A stretch of DNA of 7,727 nt, taken from the NCBI GenBank assembly GCA_003585845.1, contig NQOP01000002.1:140529-148255 (forward strand), read 5' to 3'. Origin of the DNA: Bifidobacteriaceae bacterium NR021. GTDB lineage: Bacteria; Actinomycetota; Actinomycetes; Actinomycetales; Bifidobacteriaceae. Positions 1-7,304 of the stretch are shown piece by piece. Every line of letters begins with the position of its first letter. Position 1 is the stretch's first letter. The notes under the pieces were generated by a model. The model did no database searches, was not told the origin of the DNA, and saw only the letters and a list, made by a program, of their open reading frames with translations. The translations under genes were made by a program, and so were the position numbers.

Positions 1-2
1 TC

Positions 3-179
3 GCTCATAAAGCCTGTTACACCTCCATACTTAACGCACACCTGCGCGCGGTACGTATCAATTGGCAAAAGCTGCTCCCCAAAGCGCTACTTTCGCACTC
101 TCCCCACTCAATTATCACCTATCTAAGGTTACCGCGTAATGCGATTTCTTGGTATAGCCGTGTTACGCGCAAAACGTAA
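3..179 (+). CDS. 3' end of an unidentified convergent gene (partial)
   Basis: This plus-strand frame is open from the window edge for 58 codons and ends at a TAA at 177-179. It is the longest open frame here; the three minus-strand frames are interrupted by stops within the same stretch. The stop lies 28 bases before a strong hairpin with a T-tract on the plus strand, as expected for the end of a gene converging on pyrG. The visible tail is basic and aromatic-rich, with stretches such as NWQKLLPKALL, ITYLRLPRNAISWYSRVTRK. It vaguely recalls the C-terminal ends of family 2 glycosyltransferases, but I cannot assign it. It has no start in the window. The alternative is that this is non-coding spacer, since 58 open codons is short. 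Confidence 0.45.
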   Translation, partial: AHKACYTSILNAHLRAVRINWQKLLPKALLSHSPHSIITYLRLPRNAISWYSRVTRKT

Positions 180-202
180 TGTTTATCACAATCTAATAAA
201 AC

Positions 203-247
203 AAAAAGCGGTAAAACTTAAGAATACTAAGTTTTACCGCCTGTTTT
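203..247. terminator. Bidirectional intrinsic terminator between pyrG and the convergent gene
   Basis: A perfect 13-bp inverted repeat has arms GCGGTAAAACTTA (208-220) and TAAGTTTTACCGC (228-240) around a 7-base loop. Five A residues (203-207) precede it and CTG plus five T residues follow (241-247). Transcripts from either strand therefore form the stem and run into a U-tract: immediately for the minus strand, after three bases for the plus strand. The stem starts 20 bases past the pyrG stop, so it should end the minus-strand operon. It also fits the end of the putative plus-strand gene stopping at 179. Confidence 0.9.
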
Positions 248-260
248 TACATGTTTAAGA

Positions 261-1943
261 CTACTTATCTTCTTTGCTATTTTGAGCATCCTCTTGATGC
301 TCAAGAGCAGCCGCAACCAAGCCAGCAAACAGTGGATGAGGCTTAGTTGGGCGAGACTTAAACTCTGGATGAGCTTGAGTTGCTACGTAGAATGGGTGAA
401 CTTCCTTTGGAAGCTCCACAAACTCAGTCAAATTACCATCTGGGCTTTGACCGCTAATACGCAAGCCGGCTTCACGCAAACGATCCTTATACGCCACGTT
501 CACTTCATAACGGTGACGGTGACGCTCAGTAACATGCGTAGTGCCATAAAGCTCAGCAACAATAGAACCTTCTTCAAGCGTTGCAGGGTAAGAGCCAAGT
601 CGCATTGTGTGACCCATATCTCCCTTACCGGCCACAATATCCTTCTGCTCTTCCATAGTTGCGATTACTGGATCGCCACAATCCTTCTCGAACTCAGTGG
701 AATTAGCATCCTCAAGTCCAAGTACGTGACGAGCGTACTCAATAACCACGGACTGCAAGCCAAGGCAAAGACCAAGCGTTGGCAAACCGTGCTCGCGAGC
801 GTAACGCAAAGCGCCAATCTTACCTTCAATACCGCGAATGCCGAAACCGCCTGGAATAACCATGCCGTCCATTTGGTCAAGAGCCGCGGCAGCACCTTCT
901 TGAGTTTCGCACTTGTCTGCAGCAACCCAGCGCACGTTTACCTTAGCCCAGTTTGCAAAACCGCCAGCCTTAATAGCTTCTGTAACAGAAAGGTATGCAT
1001 CCGGCAAATCAATATACTTACCGACGATTGCAATGTTCAACTCATGCTTTGGATGATGCACGCGCTCAAGCAAATCTTCCCACTCGTTCCAATCAACATC
1101 GTGGAATGGAAGCTCAAGTTCGCGCACAACGTAAGCATCCAAGCCCTCGTTGAACAAAATCTTCGGCACATCGTAAATGCTTGGAGCGTCGACGCAGTTC
1201 ACAACGCCTTCAGCATCGACATCGCACATAAGCGAAATCTTGTCTTTAATGCCTTGATTAAGCGGACGATCCGAACGCAAGACAAGTGCATCTGGAGAAA
1301 TACCAAGAGAGCGAAGCATCATAACAGAATGCTGAGTTGGCTTAGTCTTCAATTCGTGAGCTGCAGCAATATAAGGCACCAAAGAAACGTGCACAAACAT
1401 GCAGTTTTCAGGACCTAAATCGCGACGAACTTCGCGAGCAGCCTCCAAAAATGGCTGGGACTCAATATCGCCAACCGTTCCGCCAATTTCCGTAATAATA
1501 ACGTCTACATCGTCGGAAGCTTGCGCACGCATACGCGACTTGATTTCACCAGTAATATGCGGAATAACCTGCACGCACTGACCCAAATATTCGCCAGCGC
1601 GCTCCTTACGAAGCACAGATTGATAAATCTGACCAGTCGTAACATTCGCCTTCTGGCTTAAGAAAACATCGAGGAATCGCTCGTAATGACCAATATCGAG
1701 ATCTGTTTCCGCTCCATCTTCCGTAACATAGACTTCGCCATGCTGGAATGGGTTCATTGTACCCGGGTCAACGTTGATATAAGGATCGAGTTTTTGTTGT
1801 AATACATGCAATCCGCGACTGCGCAAAAGTCGGCCTAAAGATGATGCTGTAAGGCCTTTTCCGAGGGACGAAACTACGCCACCAGTGACAAAAATATGCT
1901 TTGTAATATGCTCCTGAGAGTTACCATGTTGTCTTCTAACCAT
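261..1943 (-). CDS. pyrG: CTP synthase (glutamine-hydrolysing)
   Basis: CTP synthase makes CTP from UTP, ATP and glutamine, the last step of de novo pyrimidine nucleotide synthesis in the cytosol. From the ATG at 1943 the protein has 560 residues, close to the family norm of about 545. The N-terminal synthase domain (about 1-280) carries the ATP-binding loop [10 protein letters not shown] (21-30), the [17 protein letters not shown] stretch and the [10 protein letters not shown] motif. The C-terminal class I glutamine amidotransferase domain has the nucleophile Cys393 in GLCLGLQ and the His525/Glu527 pair in AHPEF, so both half-reactions look intact. The frame extends 22 codons upstream to a TTG at 2009 overlapping the aroQ stop. 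I prefer the ATG because GGAG lies just before it and MVRRxHGNSQEH is the usual actinobacterial start. It lies 62 bases after aroQ and is probably co-transcribed with it. Confidence 0.97.
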   Translation of the reverse strand: MVRRQHGNSQEHITKHIFVTGGVVSSLGKGLTASSLGRLLRSRGLHVLQQKLDPYINVDPGTMNPFQHGEVYVTEDGAETDLDIGHYERFLDVFLSQKANVTTGQIYQSVLRKERAGEYLGQCVQVIPHITGEIKSRMRAQASDDVDVIITEIGGTVGDIESQPFLEAAREVRRDLGPENCMFVHVSLVPYIAAAHELKTKPTQHSVMMLRSLGISPDALVLRSDRPLNQGIKDKISLMCDVDAEGVVNCVDAPSIYDVPKILFNEGLDAYVVRELELPFHDVDWNEWEDLLERVHHPKHELNIAIVGKYIDLPDAYLSVTEAIKAGGFANWAKVNVRWVAADKCETQEGAAAALDQMDGMVIPGGFGIRGIEGKIGALRYAREHGLPTLGLCLGLQSVVIEYARHVLGLEDANSTEFEKDCGDPVIATMEEQKDIVAGKGDMGHTMRLGSYPATLEEGSIVAELYGTTHVTERHRHRYEVNVAYKDRLREAGLRISGQSPDGNLTEFVELPKEVHPFYVATQAHPEFKSRPTKPHPLFAGLVAAALEHQEDAQNSKEDK

Positions 1944-1947
1944 GGAA

Positions 1948-1951
1948 CTCC
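1948..1951 (-). promoter_or_regulatory. Ribosome binding site that decides the pyrG start
   Basis: On the minus strand GGAG is followed by TTCC and then the ATG at 1943-1941. The 4-base spacing is a little short but usable. The competing upstream TTG at 2009-2007 lies on the aroQ stop codon, and its N-terminal extension ([12 protein letters not shown]...) is not typical of CTP synthases. Confidence 0.6.
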
Positions 1952-2005
1952 ATAGTATCTTCGAGCCTCGACGCTGGGTGTTGATTCGCAAAAAATCGAA
2001 CAAAA

Positions 2006-2461
2006 TCAAACAAGATGCGCAACGGCTTCCAAAGCGAGCTTATAGCCGTACAATCCCATGCCTGTAATAGTGCCGGTTGCAACAGGACTAATTACGCTAA
2101 TTTTACGAAAAGCATCGCGCGCAGCAGGATTAGAAATATGCACTTCCATTAACGGAACCCCAGCATCCAAAACCATGTGAGCCGCGTCCGCGAGCGCGTA
2201 ACTGTAGTGCGTAAAAGCGGCAGGATTCATAACAACAGGCGTATGAGTATCGGCAGCTTCATGCATCCAGTGAACCATTTGAGCTTCGTCGTCACTTTGT
2301 CGCACTTCTACTTCAAACCCAAGTTCCGCACCCCACTTTTCGCAATTCTCGCGCAAAGTTTCAAAGTTCTCGTTACCGTACACGTCCGGCTGGCGCACGC
2401 CTAAACGACCTAAATTCGGTCCGTTTACAACAAGCACTTTTTTTGTATGCTGATTTTCCAT
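2006..2461 (-). CDS. aroQ: Type II 3-dehydroquinate dehydratase
   Basis: This enzyme converts 3-dehydroquinate to 3-dehydroshikimate (step 3 of the shikimate pathway) in the cytosol; type II enzymes are typically dodecamers of about 145-150 residues, and this one has 151. The N-terminal NGPNLGRLG motif leads to the flexible lid, with Arg23 and the catalytic Tyr28 in RQPDVYG. His85 (FTHYS), the catalytic His108 in EVHISN and Arg115 match the substrate-binding residues of the Mycobacterium tuberculosis enzyme with the same relative spacing. The C-terminal [17 protein letters not shown] is also typical. The usual LRDA after the His motif reads LADA here, a minor change outside the listed catalytic residues. 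The ATG at 2461 has GAGG five bases upstream. It starts 19 bases after the aroKB stop, so the two are almost certainly one transcript. Confidence 0.96.
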   Translation of the reverse strand: MENQHTKKVLVVNGPNLGRLGVRQPDVYGNENFETLRENCEKWGAELGFEVEVRQSDDEAQMVHWMHEAADTHTPVVMNPAAFTHYSYALADAAHMVLDAGVPLMEVHISNPAARDAFRKISVISPVATGTITGMGLYGYKLALEAVAHLV

Positions 2462-2480
2462 TTTTACCTCGCAAGATTAA

Positions 2481-4163
2481 TTAATTTTGCTTATAAACGC
2501 GCTCAAAAGCTTCTTTAACAGCTTCAATAGGCGGATTGTCTAAATGAATAGGATTCGAAATACCATCCAAAATTACGAAACGTAGCATGTTGCCGCGCGC
2601 TTTTTTGTCGCGATGCATAAGGTTAAGCACGCACTCAAAAGCAGCATCCGCATCTTTTGTACACTGCCACGAAGTTGGCAATCCAAGAGAATCCAAAAGC
2701 GAACGATGATACGCAACGTCTCCGGCATCCAAATATCCTAAAATTTGCGCAAGCTCCGCCGCAAAAACCATGCCAACAGCTACAGCGTTTCCATGACGCC
2801 AGCGGAAATGCTCAATCTGCTCAATCGCGTGGCCAAGCGTATGCCCGTAGTTCAAAAACTCGCGCAAACCCTGCTCTTTTAAATCGCTCGATACGTGATA
2901 CGCCTTTACTTTAACTGTGCGTTCAATAAGCTCCACGAGCAGTTCGTGAAGTTCGTTATTATTTTCTAAATCATCTCCATTAAATTCACGCAAAAGCCTC
3001 GCATTATTGGCATCGCTAAGAATCTTCAAAATTTCGCCGTCGCGAATAAAACCAGATTTTGCAACCTCACCCAAGCCTTCAATAAGAATATCGTTTGGAA
3101 GAGTCGCAAGCGTAGAAGTATCTGCTAAAACGCCAGCTGGAGTGTAAAAGCTGCCGACTAGATTCTTTCCAGCATCCGTATTAATACCAGTTTTACCGCC
3201 CGTAGACGCGTCAACCATCGCAAGAAGCGAAGTAGGGCAGTTTACATAGCGAATTCCACGCATCCAAGTTGCAGCAACAAAGCCAGCGACATCCGTTGCC
3301 GCTCCTCCGCCTAAACCAACAATTGCATCCGAACGAGTAAAACCAACTTCTGCCAAGTTAGTCCACAATCCGCTTGCAACTTTAATAGTTTTTCCAGCTT
3401 CTGCATCCGGAATTAGCATGTCGAAAACTTCGTAACCAGATTGGCGCAAAATAGTTCGAGCTTTGTCGCTATGACGCTGAACAGGTTGCGTGTGAACTAA
3501 CGCCACTTTAACCGGCTTAGTTCCAAGCATTTGCGGCAGAAGTTGCATTGCACCGTCGCCAATTCGCACATCGTATGGTTCAATTCCTTCACCTGTTACG
3601 TGCACAATACGTTGCATAATCATGCTCCTTAATTTTTCTGCAGCCATATACGGAGTCGAACCTTTTGTTTGCATGTAGATATTCGATACCGCCCTAAAAA
3701 CAGGATCTCTCTGCTCAAATAATTCCATCCAACGCTTTTGCGCATCTTCTCCAGAAAACATAGGACGATTATTATTCCAGCTTGCGCGCTCAATAGCCTC
3801 TTTAGCATTTGCTTGCAAATACACAACGCGACCGCCACAGCGCATATACTCACGCAAAACTTTTTGAGTTTCTTCACGCATAGGCGCACCGCCGCCAAGA
3901 GAAACTATTCCCTTTGTAGAATCTTCTGCAGGTGTATCTCCTAAAATTGCCTCTCGCACTATGCGAGCTTCTATTTCGCGAAAAGCATCCTGGCCATATT
4001 CCTCGAAATATTGCGGTATTGACATATCAATATCGCACTCGATCATGTCATCTGTATCATAAAAAGGCAGATTCATAAGATGCGCAACTTCGCGGCCAAC
4101 ACGCGTTTTTCCAGCAGCAGGCATGCCAATAATAACAGCTAGCGGAAGTTTAGTGCTGCTCAT
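2481..4163 (-). CDS. aroKB: Bifunctional shikimate kinase / 3-dehydroquinate synthase
   Basis: A single 560-residue chain carries two shikimate-pathway enzymes. Residues 1 to about 185 are shikimate kinase (shikimate plus ATP to shikimate 3-phosphate, step 5): P-loop GMPAAGKT (13-20), DTDD (36-39), the shikimate-contact Arg62 in FREIE, GGG (90-92) and the lid motif NNRPMF (131-136). Residues from about 195 to 560 are 3-dehydroquinate synthase (step 2; NAD and a divalent metal): GLGGGAATD (283-291), [19 protein letters not shown] (310-328) and metal ligands Glu366 (GEVAK), His441 (NYGHTLGHA) and His457 ([10 protein letters not shown]). All key residues are present, so both halves should be active. 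The start overlaps the aroC stop in an ATGA (4163-4160), which suggests translational coupling, and GGAG lies 8 bases upstream of the ATG. No frameshift is seen at the junction. The fusion is familiar in bifidobacteria. Confidence 0.96.
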   Translation of the reverse strand: MSSTKLPLAVIIGMPAAGKTRVGREVAHLMNLPFYDTDDMIECDIDMSIPQYFEEYGQDAFREIEARIVREAILGDTPAEDSTKGIVSLGGGAPMREETQKVLREYMRCGGRVVYLQANAKEAIERASWNNNRPMFSGEDAQKRWMELFEQRDPVFRAVSNIYMQTKGSTPYMAAEKLRSMIMQRIVHVTGEGIEPYDVRIGDGAMQLLPQMLGTKPVKVALVHTQPVQRHSDKARTILRQSGYEVFDMLIPDAEAGKTIKVASGLWTNLAEVGFTRSDAIVGLGGGAATDVAGFVAATWMRGIRYVNCPTSLLAMVDASTGGKTGINTDAGKNLVGSFYTPAGVLADTSTLATLPNDILIEGLGEVAKSGFIRDGEILKILSDANNARLLREFNGDDLENNNELHELLVELIERTVKVKAYHVSSDLKEQGLREFLNYGHTLGHAIEQIEHFRWRHGNAVAVGMVFAAELAQILGYLDAGDVAYHRSLLDSLGLPTSWQCTKDADAAFECVLNLMHRDKKARGNMLRFVILDGISNPIHLDNPPIEAVKEAFERVYKQN

Positions 4164-5347
4164 TTCATATTCTCCAGCCAGGAAGCTACGTAAGACTCCA
4201 CATTTCGGCGAGTTTCTTGCAAAGAATCTCCGCCGAATTTTTCCAAAGCATACTTAGCTAAAGTAAGCCTTACCATCGCTTCTGCAACTACAGAAGCAGC
4301 TGGCACAGCAGTGAAATCGGAGCGCTGATTAATAGCTTGAGCAGCTTCGCCAGTAAGCACATCCACAGTGCGCAAAGCGCGTGGAATAGATGGAATTGGC
4401 TTCATCGCAGCGCGCACGCGAATGATTTCGCCGTTCGACATTCCGCCTTCAATTCCTCCAGCTCGATTAGTAAGACGCTTAATTTTACCGTTTTCGTCTG
4501 TTACCATTTCGTCGTGCGCAGCCGATCCGGGGCGATCTGCTTCTGCAAAACCGTCACCAATTTCCACGCCTTTAATAGCCTGAATTCCCATAATCGCGCT
4601 CGCGAGAGCCGCATCCAAGCGACGATCCGACTCAACGTATGTGCCAACTCCTGCAGGCATGCCGTAAGCAAGCACTTCCACTACTCCACCGAGTGTATCT
4701 GCATTTGCTTTTGCTTCGTCGATGCGAGCCATCATTTTAGCTTCAGCATCTTTGTCGAGAGTGCGAACTGGAGAAGCATCCAGAGCGGCAACATCGTCCG
4801 TCGTTGGTAAGGCTAAATTTTTGTTGGCATATACGCCGCCGATGCCGATAACATGCGCAACAGTGCGCACGCCCAAAGCCTGCTGTAAAAACGCATCAGC
4901 AATAGCACCCAAAGCCACACGAGAAGCTGTTTCCCTAGCACTCGAACGCTCCAAAACTTCGCGAGCATCATTAAAACCGTACTTGCGCATGCCAGTTAAA
5001 TCCGCATGCCCTGGACGAGGGCGGCTCAAAGGAGCATTTCTGCCAACTTGCTCAACCTCGTGATCCAAAGGATCTGCACTCATTACTTCGGTCCACTTTG
5101 GCCACTCTGTATTCGCGATTTCTACAGCAATCGGAGAACCAAGCGTTACTCCGTGGCGAACTCCAGTAAGCAGTCTAACTTTGTCTTGCTCAAACTTCAT
5201 ACGCGCGCCACGACCATAACCAAGGCGACGGCGAGCAAGTGCAGAAACTACATCGTTGCTAGTAATGTGCACGCCAGCCGGCAAACCTTCAATCATGGCT
5301 ACTAACGCTTCACCGTGCGACTCCCCTGCCGTTTGCCATCTAAGCAT
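4160..5347 (-). CDS. aroC: Chorismate synthase
   Basis: This enzyme converts 5-enolpyruvylshikimate 3-phosphate to chorismate (step 7, last of the shikimate pathway) and needs reduced FMN. The 395-residue length fits the actinobacterial form. Family motifs appear in order: GESHG with His11 (8-12), [13 protein letters not shown] (38-50), RPGHADLTG with His114 (111-119), [16 protein letters not shown] (135-150), [13 protein letters not shown] (294-306) and [10 protein letters not shown] (342-351). No conserved position is obviously missing. The ATG at 5347 has GGAG seven bases upstream. The gene lies 49 bases after the prepilin peptidase stop, overlaps aroKB by four bases and leads the three-gene aro run. 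I saw no convincing separate promoter in the short gap in front of it. Confidence 0.97.
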   Translation of the reverse strand: MLRWQTAGESHGEALVAMIEGLPAGVHITSNDVVSALARRRLGYGRGARMKFEQDKVRLLTGVRHGVTLGSPIAVEIANTEWPKWTEVMSADPLDHEVEQVGRNAPLSRPRPGHADLTGMRKYGFNDAREVLERSSARETASRVALGAIADAFLQQALGVRTVAHVIGIGGVYANKNLALPTTDDVAALDASPVRTLDKDAEAKMMARIDEAKANADTLGGVVEVLAYGMPAGVGTYVESDRRLDAALASAIMGIQAIKGVEIGDGFAEADRPGSAAHDEMVTDENGKIKRLTNRAGGIEGGMSNGEIIRVRAAMKPIPSIPRALRTVDVLTGEAAQAINQRSDFTAVPAASVVAEAMVRLTLAKYALEKFGGDSLQETRRNVESYVASWLENMK

Positions 5348-5396
5348 GCCATTTCTCCATTCTCAAGTAATTTACGTGTCTAAATACTCTACTTTA

Positions 5397-5903
5397 CTAA
5401 CTACCAAGTATTGAGCGGGTTGTTATTGACAGCAATGCTGCGAGTATTGCAGATATTGCTTCTACTGGTACGAATGGTATTGATGCGTTGGTTGGCGAGC
5501 AGATTTTGCAGTAAATTTTCCATAACAAAAGCCAAAGTAAGCCAACTGCTCCAACTAAAGCGAACCAGTAAATTAAGCAGTCAAAGCCAAATAATACCAA
5601 GGCTTGCGCAATCATTGACGCGCTCGTAACATCTCCGAAGCCAATAGCATTTTTTGCGGAAATTTTTCGCATACTCCAGTAAATTACAAAAATAATTACG
5701 CAAGAAATCCAGCCGAAAATAAGCACGCTAATATTTCTAAATAAAATAATCGAATATATGAGATTCGCAAAAGATTGAAAAATTCCTGCAATAACAACCC
5801 AAAGTCTTGGCACTACGCGACTTTTTATGTCTGTTTCGCAAACTGAAATTAAACATGTGAGCGTTGGTAGCGCCGATATTATCGTAATAATTAATTGCTT
5901 CAT
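5397..5903 (-). CDS. Prepilin peptidase, A24 family (short form)
   Basis: A polytopic membrane protein of 168 residues in the type IV prepilin leader peptidase family (aspartic protease A24), which cleaves pilin-like precursors at the inner face of the membrane. The two catalytic aspartates are visible: Asp25 in ETDIKSRVVP and Asp91 in the GFGD motif (88-91). The IPFVPVEA stretch (142-149) matches the family's late PFGP-like motif. About five hydrophobic segments lie around 3-21, 34-54, 58-76, 97-128 and 144-161. It lacks the N-terminal cysteine-bearing methyltransferase domain of long forms, so it resembles the short CpaA/TadV-type enzymes. The ATG at 5903 is the first start after an in-frame TAA, but no ribosome binding site precedes it. 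By hand count 5641-5760 is only about 29% GC, well below the aro genes. No pilin gene is in the window, so its substrate is unknown. Confidence 0.85.
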   Translation of the reverse strand: MKQLIITIISALPTLTCLISVCETDIKSRVVPRLWVVIAGIFQSFANLIYSIILFRNISVLIFGWISCVIIFVIYWSMRKISAKNAIGFGDVTSASMIAQALVLFGFDCLIYWFALVGAVGLLWLLLWKIYCKICSPTNASIPFVPVEAISAILAALLSITTRSILGS

Positions 5904-5909
5904 TAAAGC

Positions 5910-5939
5910 AGATTACGAAAACTTGCGAAACTGTTACAA
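5910..5939 (-). promoter_or_regulatory. Weak candidate promoter for a leaderless prepilin peptidase transcript
   Basis: On the minus strand TTGTAA (5939-5934) and TAATCT (5915-5910) stand 18 bases apart, loosely resembling -35 and -10 boxes. The ATG of the prepilin peptidase gene begins seven bases past the second box, where transcription would start. That agrees with the absence of a Shine-Dalgarno sequence, and leaderless mRNAs are common in actinobacteria. The boxes match the consensus poorly (4 of 6 and 3 of 6), so this is only a suggestion. Confidence 0.22.
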
Positions 5940-5966
5940 CCTCAACACATCTATGTGGTTAAAACC

Positions 5967-6000
5967 CTCCAAACGTGAGAAACTCTTCTCACATTTGGAG
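5967..6000. repeat. Palindromic hairpin repeat, copy 1
   Basis: The 15-base arms 5967-5981 (CTCCAAACGTGAGAA) and 5986-6000 (TTCTCACATTTGGAG) flank the 4-base loop ACTC. The only imperfect pair, the eighth, is C-A on the plus strand but U-G in a minus-strand RNA. The hairpin is therefore fully paired only in the transcript from mltG. On that strand it is followed by GGTTTTAACC, four T residues rather than a real T-tract, so it could be a weak terminator or a 3'-end stabiliser for mltG mRNA. Confidence 0.85.
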
Positions 6001-6019
6001 CAAATAGCCCTCCATAACC

Positions 6020-6053
6020 CTCCAAACGTGGGAAACTCTTCTCGCGTTTGGAG
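6020..6053. repeat. Palindromic hairpin repeat, copy 2
   Basis: This is a near-duplicate of the upstream copy, 53 bases away, with the same ACTC loop and 31 of 34 bases identical. The arms are 6020-6034 and 6039-6053. Two pairs are G-U in a plus-strand RNA but A-C mismatches in a minus-strand RNA, the opposite bias to copy 1. All three differences between copies are A/G changes on the plus strand. Both copies derive easily from one perfect palindrome with arm CTCCAAACGTGAGAA. No T-tract follows on either side. Confidence 0.85.
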
Positions 6054-6077
6054 CGCCAAACCAAAAATAAGCTTAGT

Positions 6078-7259
6078 TTAGTTGCCTTCAGGATTGTTGC
6101 GCTTGTACTCGTCGCGGTATTTCAAAAAGTCGTCTTTGTTATCCGCAAACTTCGTTTCACCAGTCTTCAAATTCGTGGTGACGAAGTAAAGCCATGGACC
6201 ATCTTGAGGCTTAATGGTTGCAAGCAACGCACTGTCGCCAGCAATGCCAATAGGAGTAGGAGTCAAACCCTTATGAACACGTGTATTATACGGATTATTT
6301 GCATCGTCAAGCATTGCTTGCGTAAGTTTAATAGGTTTTACTCCTGCGCCGTAACCAACAGTAGAATCCATTCCTAACGGCATATCTTTTGCCAAACGGT
6401 TCAGTATTACGCGAATAACTTTGCCATAGTATTCGCGATTATTCACTTCAGCTTCGGCAATAGACGCCATAATTAAGGCTTTTTCTCTATCTTTACCTTT
6501 AGGAATTCCAAGAGAATCAAGTTTTTCAATACGCTTTTTTACCATTGCGGAAAGAATAGCATCCGCACTTTTCATAGCTTTTACGTTATAAACTCCAGGC
6601 TCTAGCCAGCCTTCAACGCTACCGTTTGCTTCAGCAGGCAGAATTCCTGCGGCGCCATCAGCTAACGCAGCCTTGAATTTATCTAAACTTATTCCAGATA
6701 ATGTTGAAGCTTTTTGCAAAACGTCTGCTGCGTGATCCCCTGCACGAACATCAAGGAATCCGCCTGCCTTCGTTTGATCTGAAAGAATATCAACTACATC
6801 AATAGCAGCCATATGCTTTTTCAGTGAGTAAACGCCAGGATACAAAATTTTATTATTTGCAGAAACAGCTGAAGTGAATGCAGCTTGTGATTTAACAACA
6901 TTCGCTTTCACTAGTTTTTCAGCAACTGTAATAGCGCCTTCGCCAGTATCGACTGTAAACTCAACAGATCCATAACCAGGACCTGGCCAATCTGCAACAG
7001 CTTCACTGTTCTGAGACAAGCGCCACGCACGCACAGCACTGTATCCAACGTAACCAACAACACATAGCACGAACACAATCAATATAGCTAAAACTGCTTT
7101 TGCTCGACGTTTACGTTTCTTTGCAGCAAGACGTGCTTTTGCTTGTTTGCGAGATTTTCCTGACGAATTTGAACCGTTAGAATCAGATGAAGAAGGAGAA
7201 TCATCGTGCTCAGTCCATTGTGCATGATTGTCAAAGAACTCATCAAAACTGTCAGACAT
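6078..7259 (-). CDS. mltG: Endolytic murein transglycosylase (YceG family)
   Basis: MltG cuts nascent peptidoglycan glycan strands at the outer face of the cytoplasmic membrane and is thought to set strand length. The 393-residue protein begins with a 54-residue cytoplasmic tail, acidic and Ser/Asn-rich (1-34) then strongly basic (35-54). One membrane span (about 55-75) and the extracellular YceG region follow. Visible motifs are EGWLEPGVY (216-224), MASIAEAE (264-271) with the probable catalytic Glu269, ILNRLAKDMPLGMDSTVGYG (285-304), NPYNTRVHKGLTPTPIG (322-338) and LYFV (357-360). The ATG at 7259 has a strong AGGAG six bases upstream. It follows ruvX by 45 bases, a pairing conserved in many actinobacteria. 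Downstream lies the gap with paired palindromes before the next gene. Confidence 0.95.
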   Translation of the reverse strand: MSDSFDEFFDNHAQWTEHDDSPSSSDSNGSNSSGKSRKQAKARLAAKKRKRRAKAVLAILIVFVLCVVGYVGYSAVRAWRLSQNSEAVADWPGPGYGSVEFTVDTGEGAITVAEKLVKANVVKSQAAFTSAVSANNKILYPGVYSLKKHMAAIDVVDILSDQTKAGGFLDVRAGDHAADVLQKASTLSGISLDKFKAALADGAAGILPAEANGSVEGWLEPGVYNVKAMKSADAILSAMVKKRIEKLDSLGIPKGKDREKALIMASIAEAEVNNREYYGKVIRVILNRLAKDMPLGMDSTVGYGAGVKPIKLTQAMLDDANNPYNTRVHKGLTPTPIGIAGDSALLATIKPQDGPWLYFVTTNLKTGETKFADNKDDFLKYRDEYKRNNPEGN

Positions 7260-7304
7260 TTGACACTCCTCTTCTACTTTCTAACTTTTGTTTATTTACT
7301 TTTA

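Noticed and set aside
181..190. TTTATCACA resembling a DnaA box
   Set aside because: It differs from TTATCCACA, is single, and no origin-like cluster or dnaA/dnaN context is present.
282..1418. A 378-codon open frame on the plus strand, antisense to pyrG
   Set aside because: It lies wholly opposite a confidently identified pyrG, shows no recognisable motif and has an odd composition (rich in His, Asn, Cys and Trp). It arises because pyrG codon choice avoids codons that would be stops in that antisense frame.
1961..1971. Small palindrome TCGAGCCTCGA in the pyrG leader
   Set aside because: Five base pairs around a single base cannot form a stable hairpin and there is no T-tract, so chance is the simplest explanation.
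3629..3898. An 89-codon minus-strand frame inside aroKB
   Set aside because: It is out of frame within the shikimate kinase coding region, which is itself intact; there is no sign of a frameshifted second product.
4337..5305. Several overlapping plus-strand open frames opposite aroC
   Set aside because: They are short, overlap one another in different frames and lie on a gene with intact chorismate synthase motifs, so they are shadows.
5361..5410. Promoter-like TTGGTA and TATTTA upstream of aroC
   Set aside because: The spacing is only 15 bases and the second box matches just three consensus positions, so I do not call a promoter.
5946..5957. CACAT-CT-ATGTG inverted repeat upstream of the prepilin peptidase gene
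   Set aside because: A five-base arm with a two-base loop is too short to support an operator or terminator call by itself.
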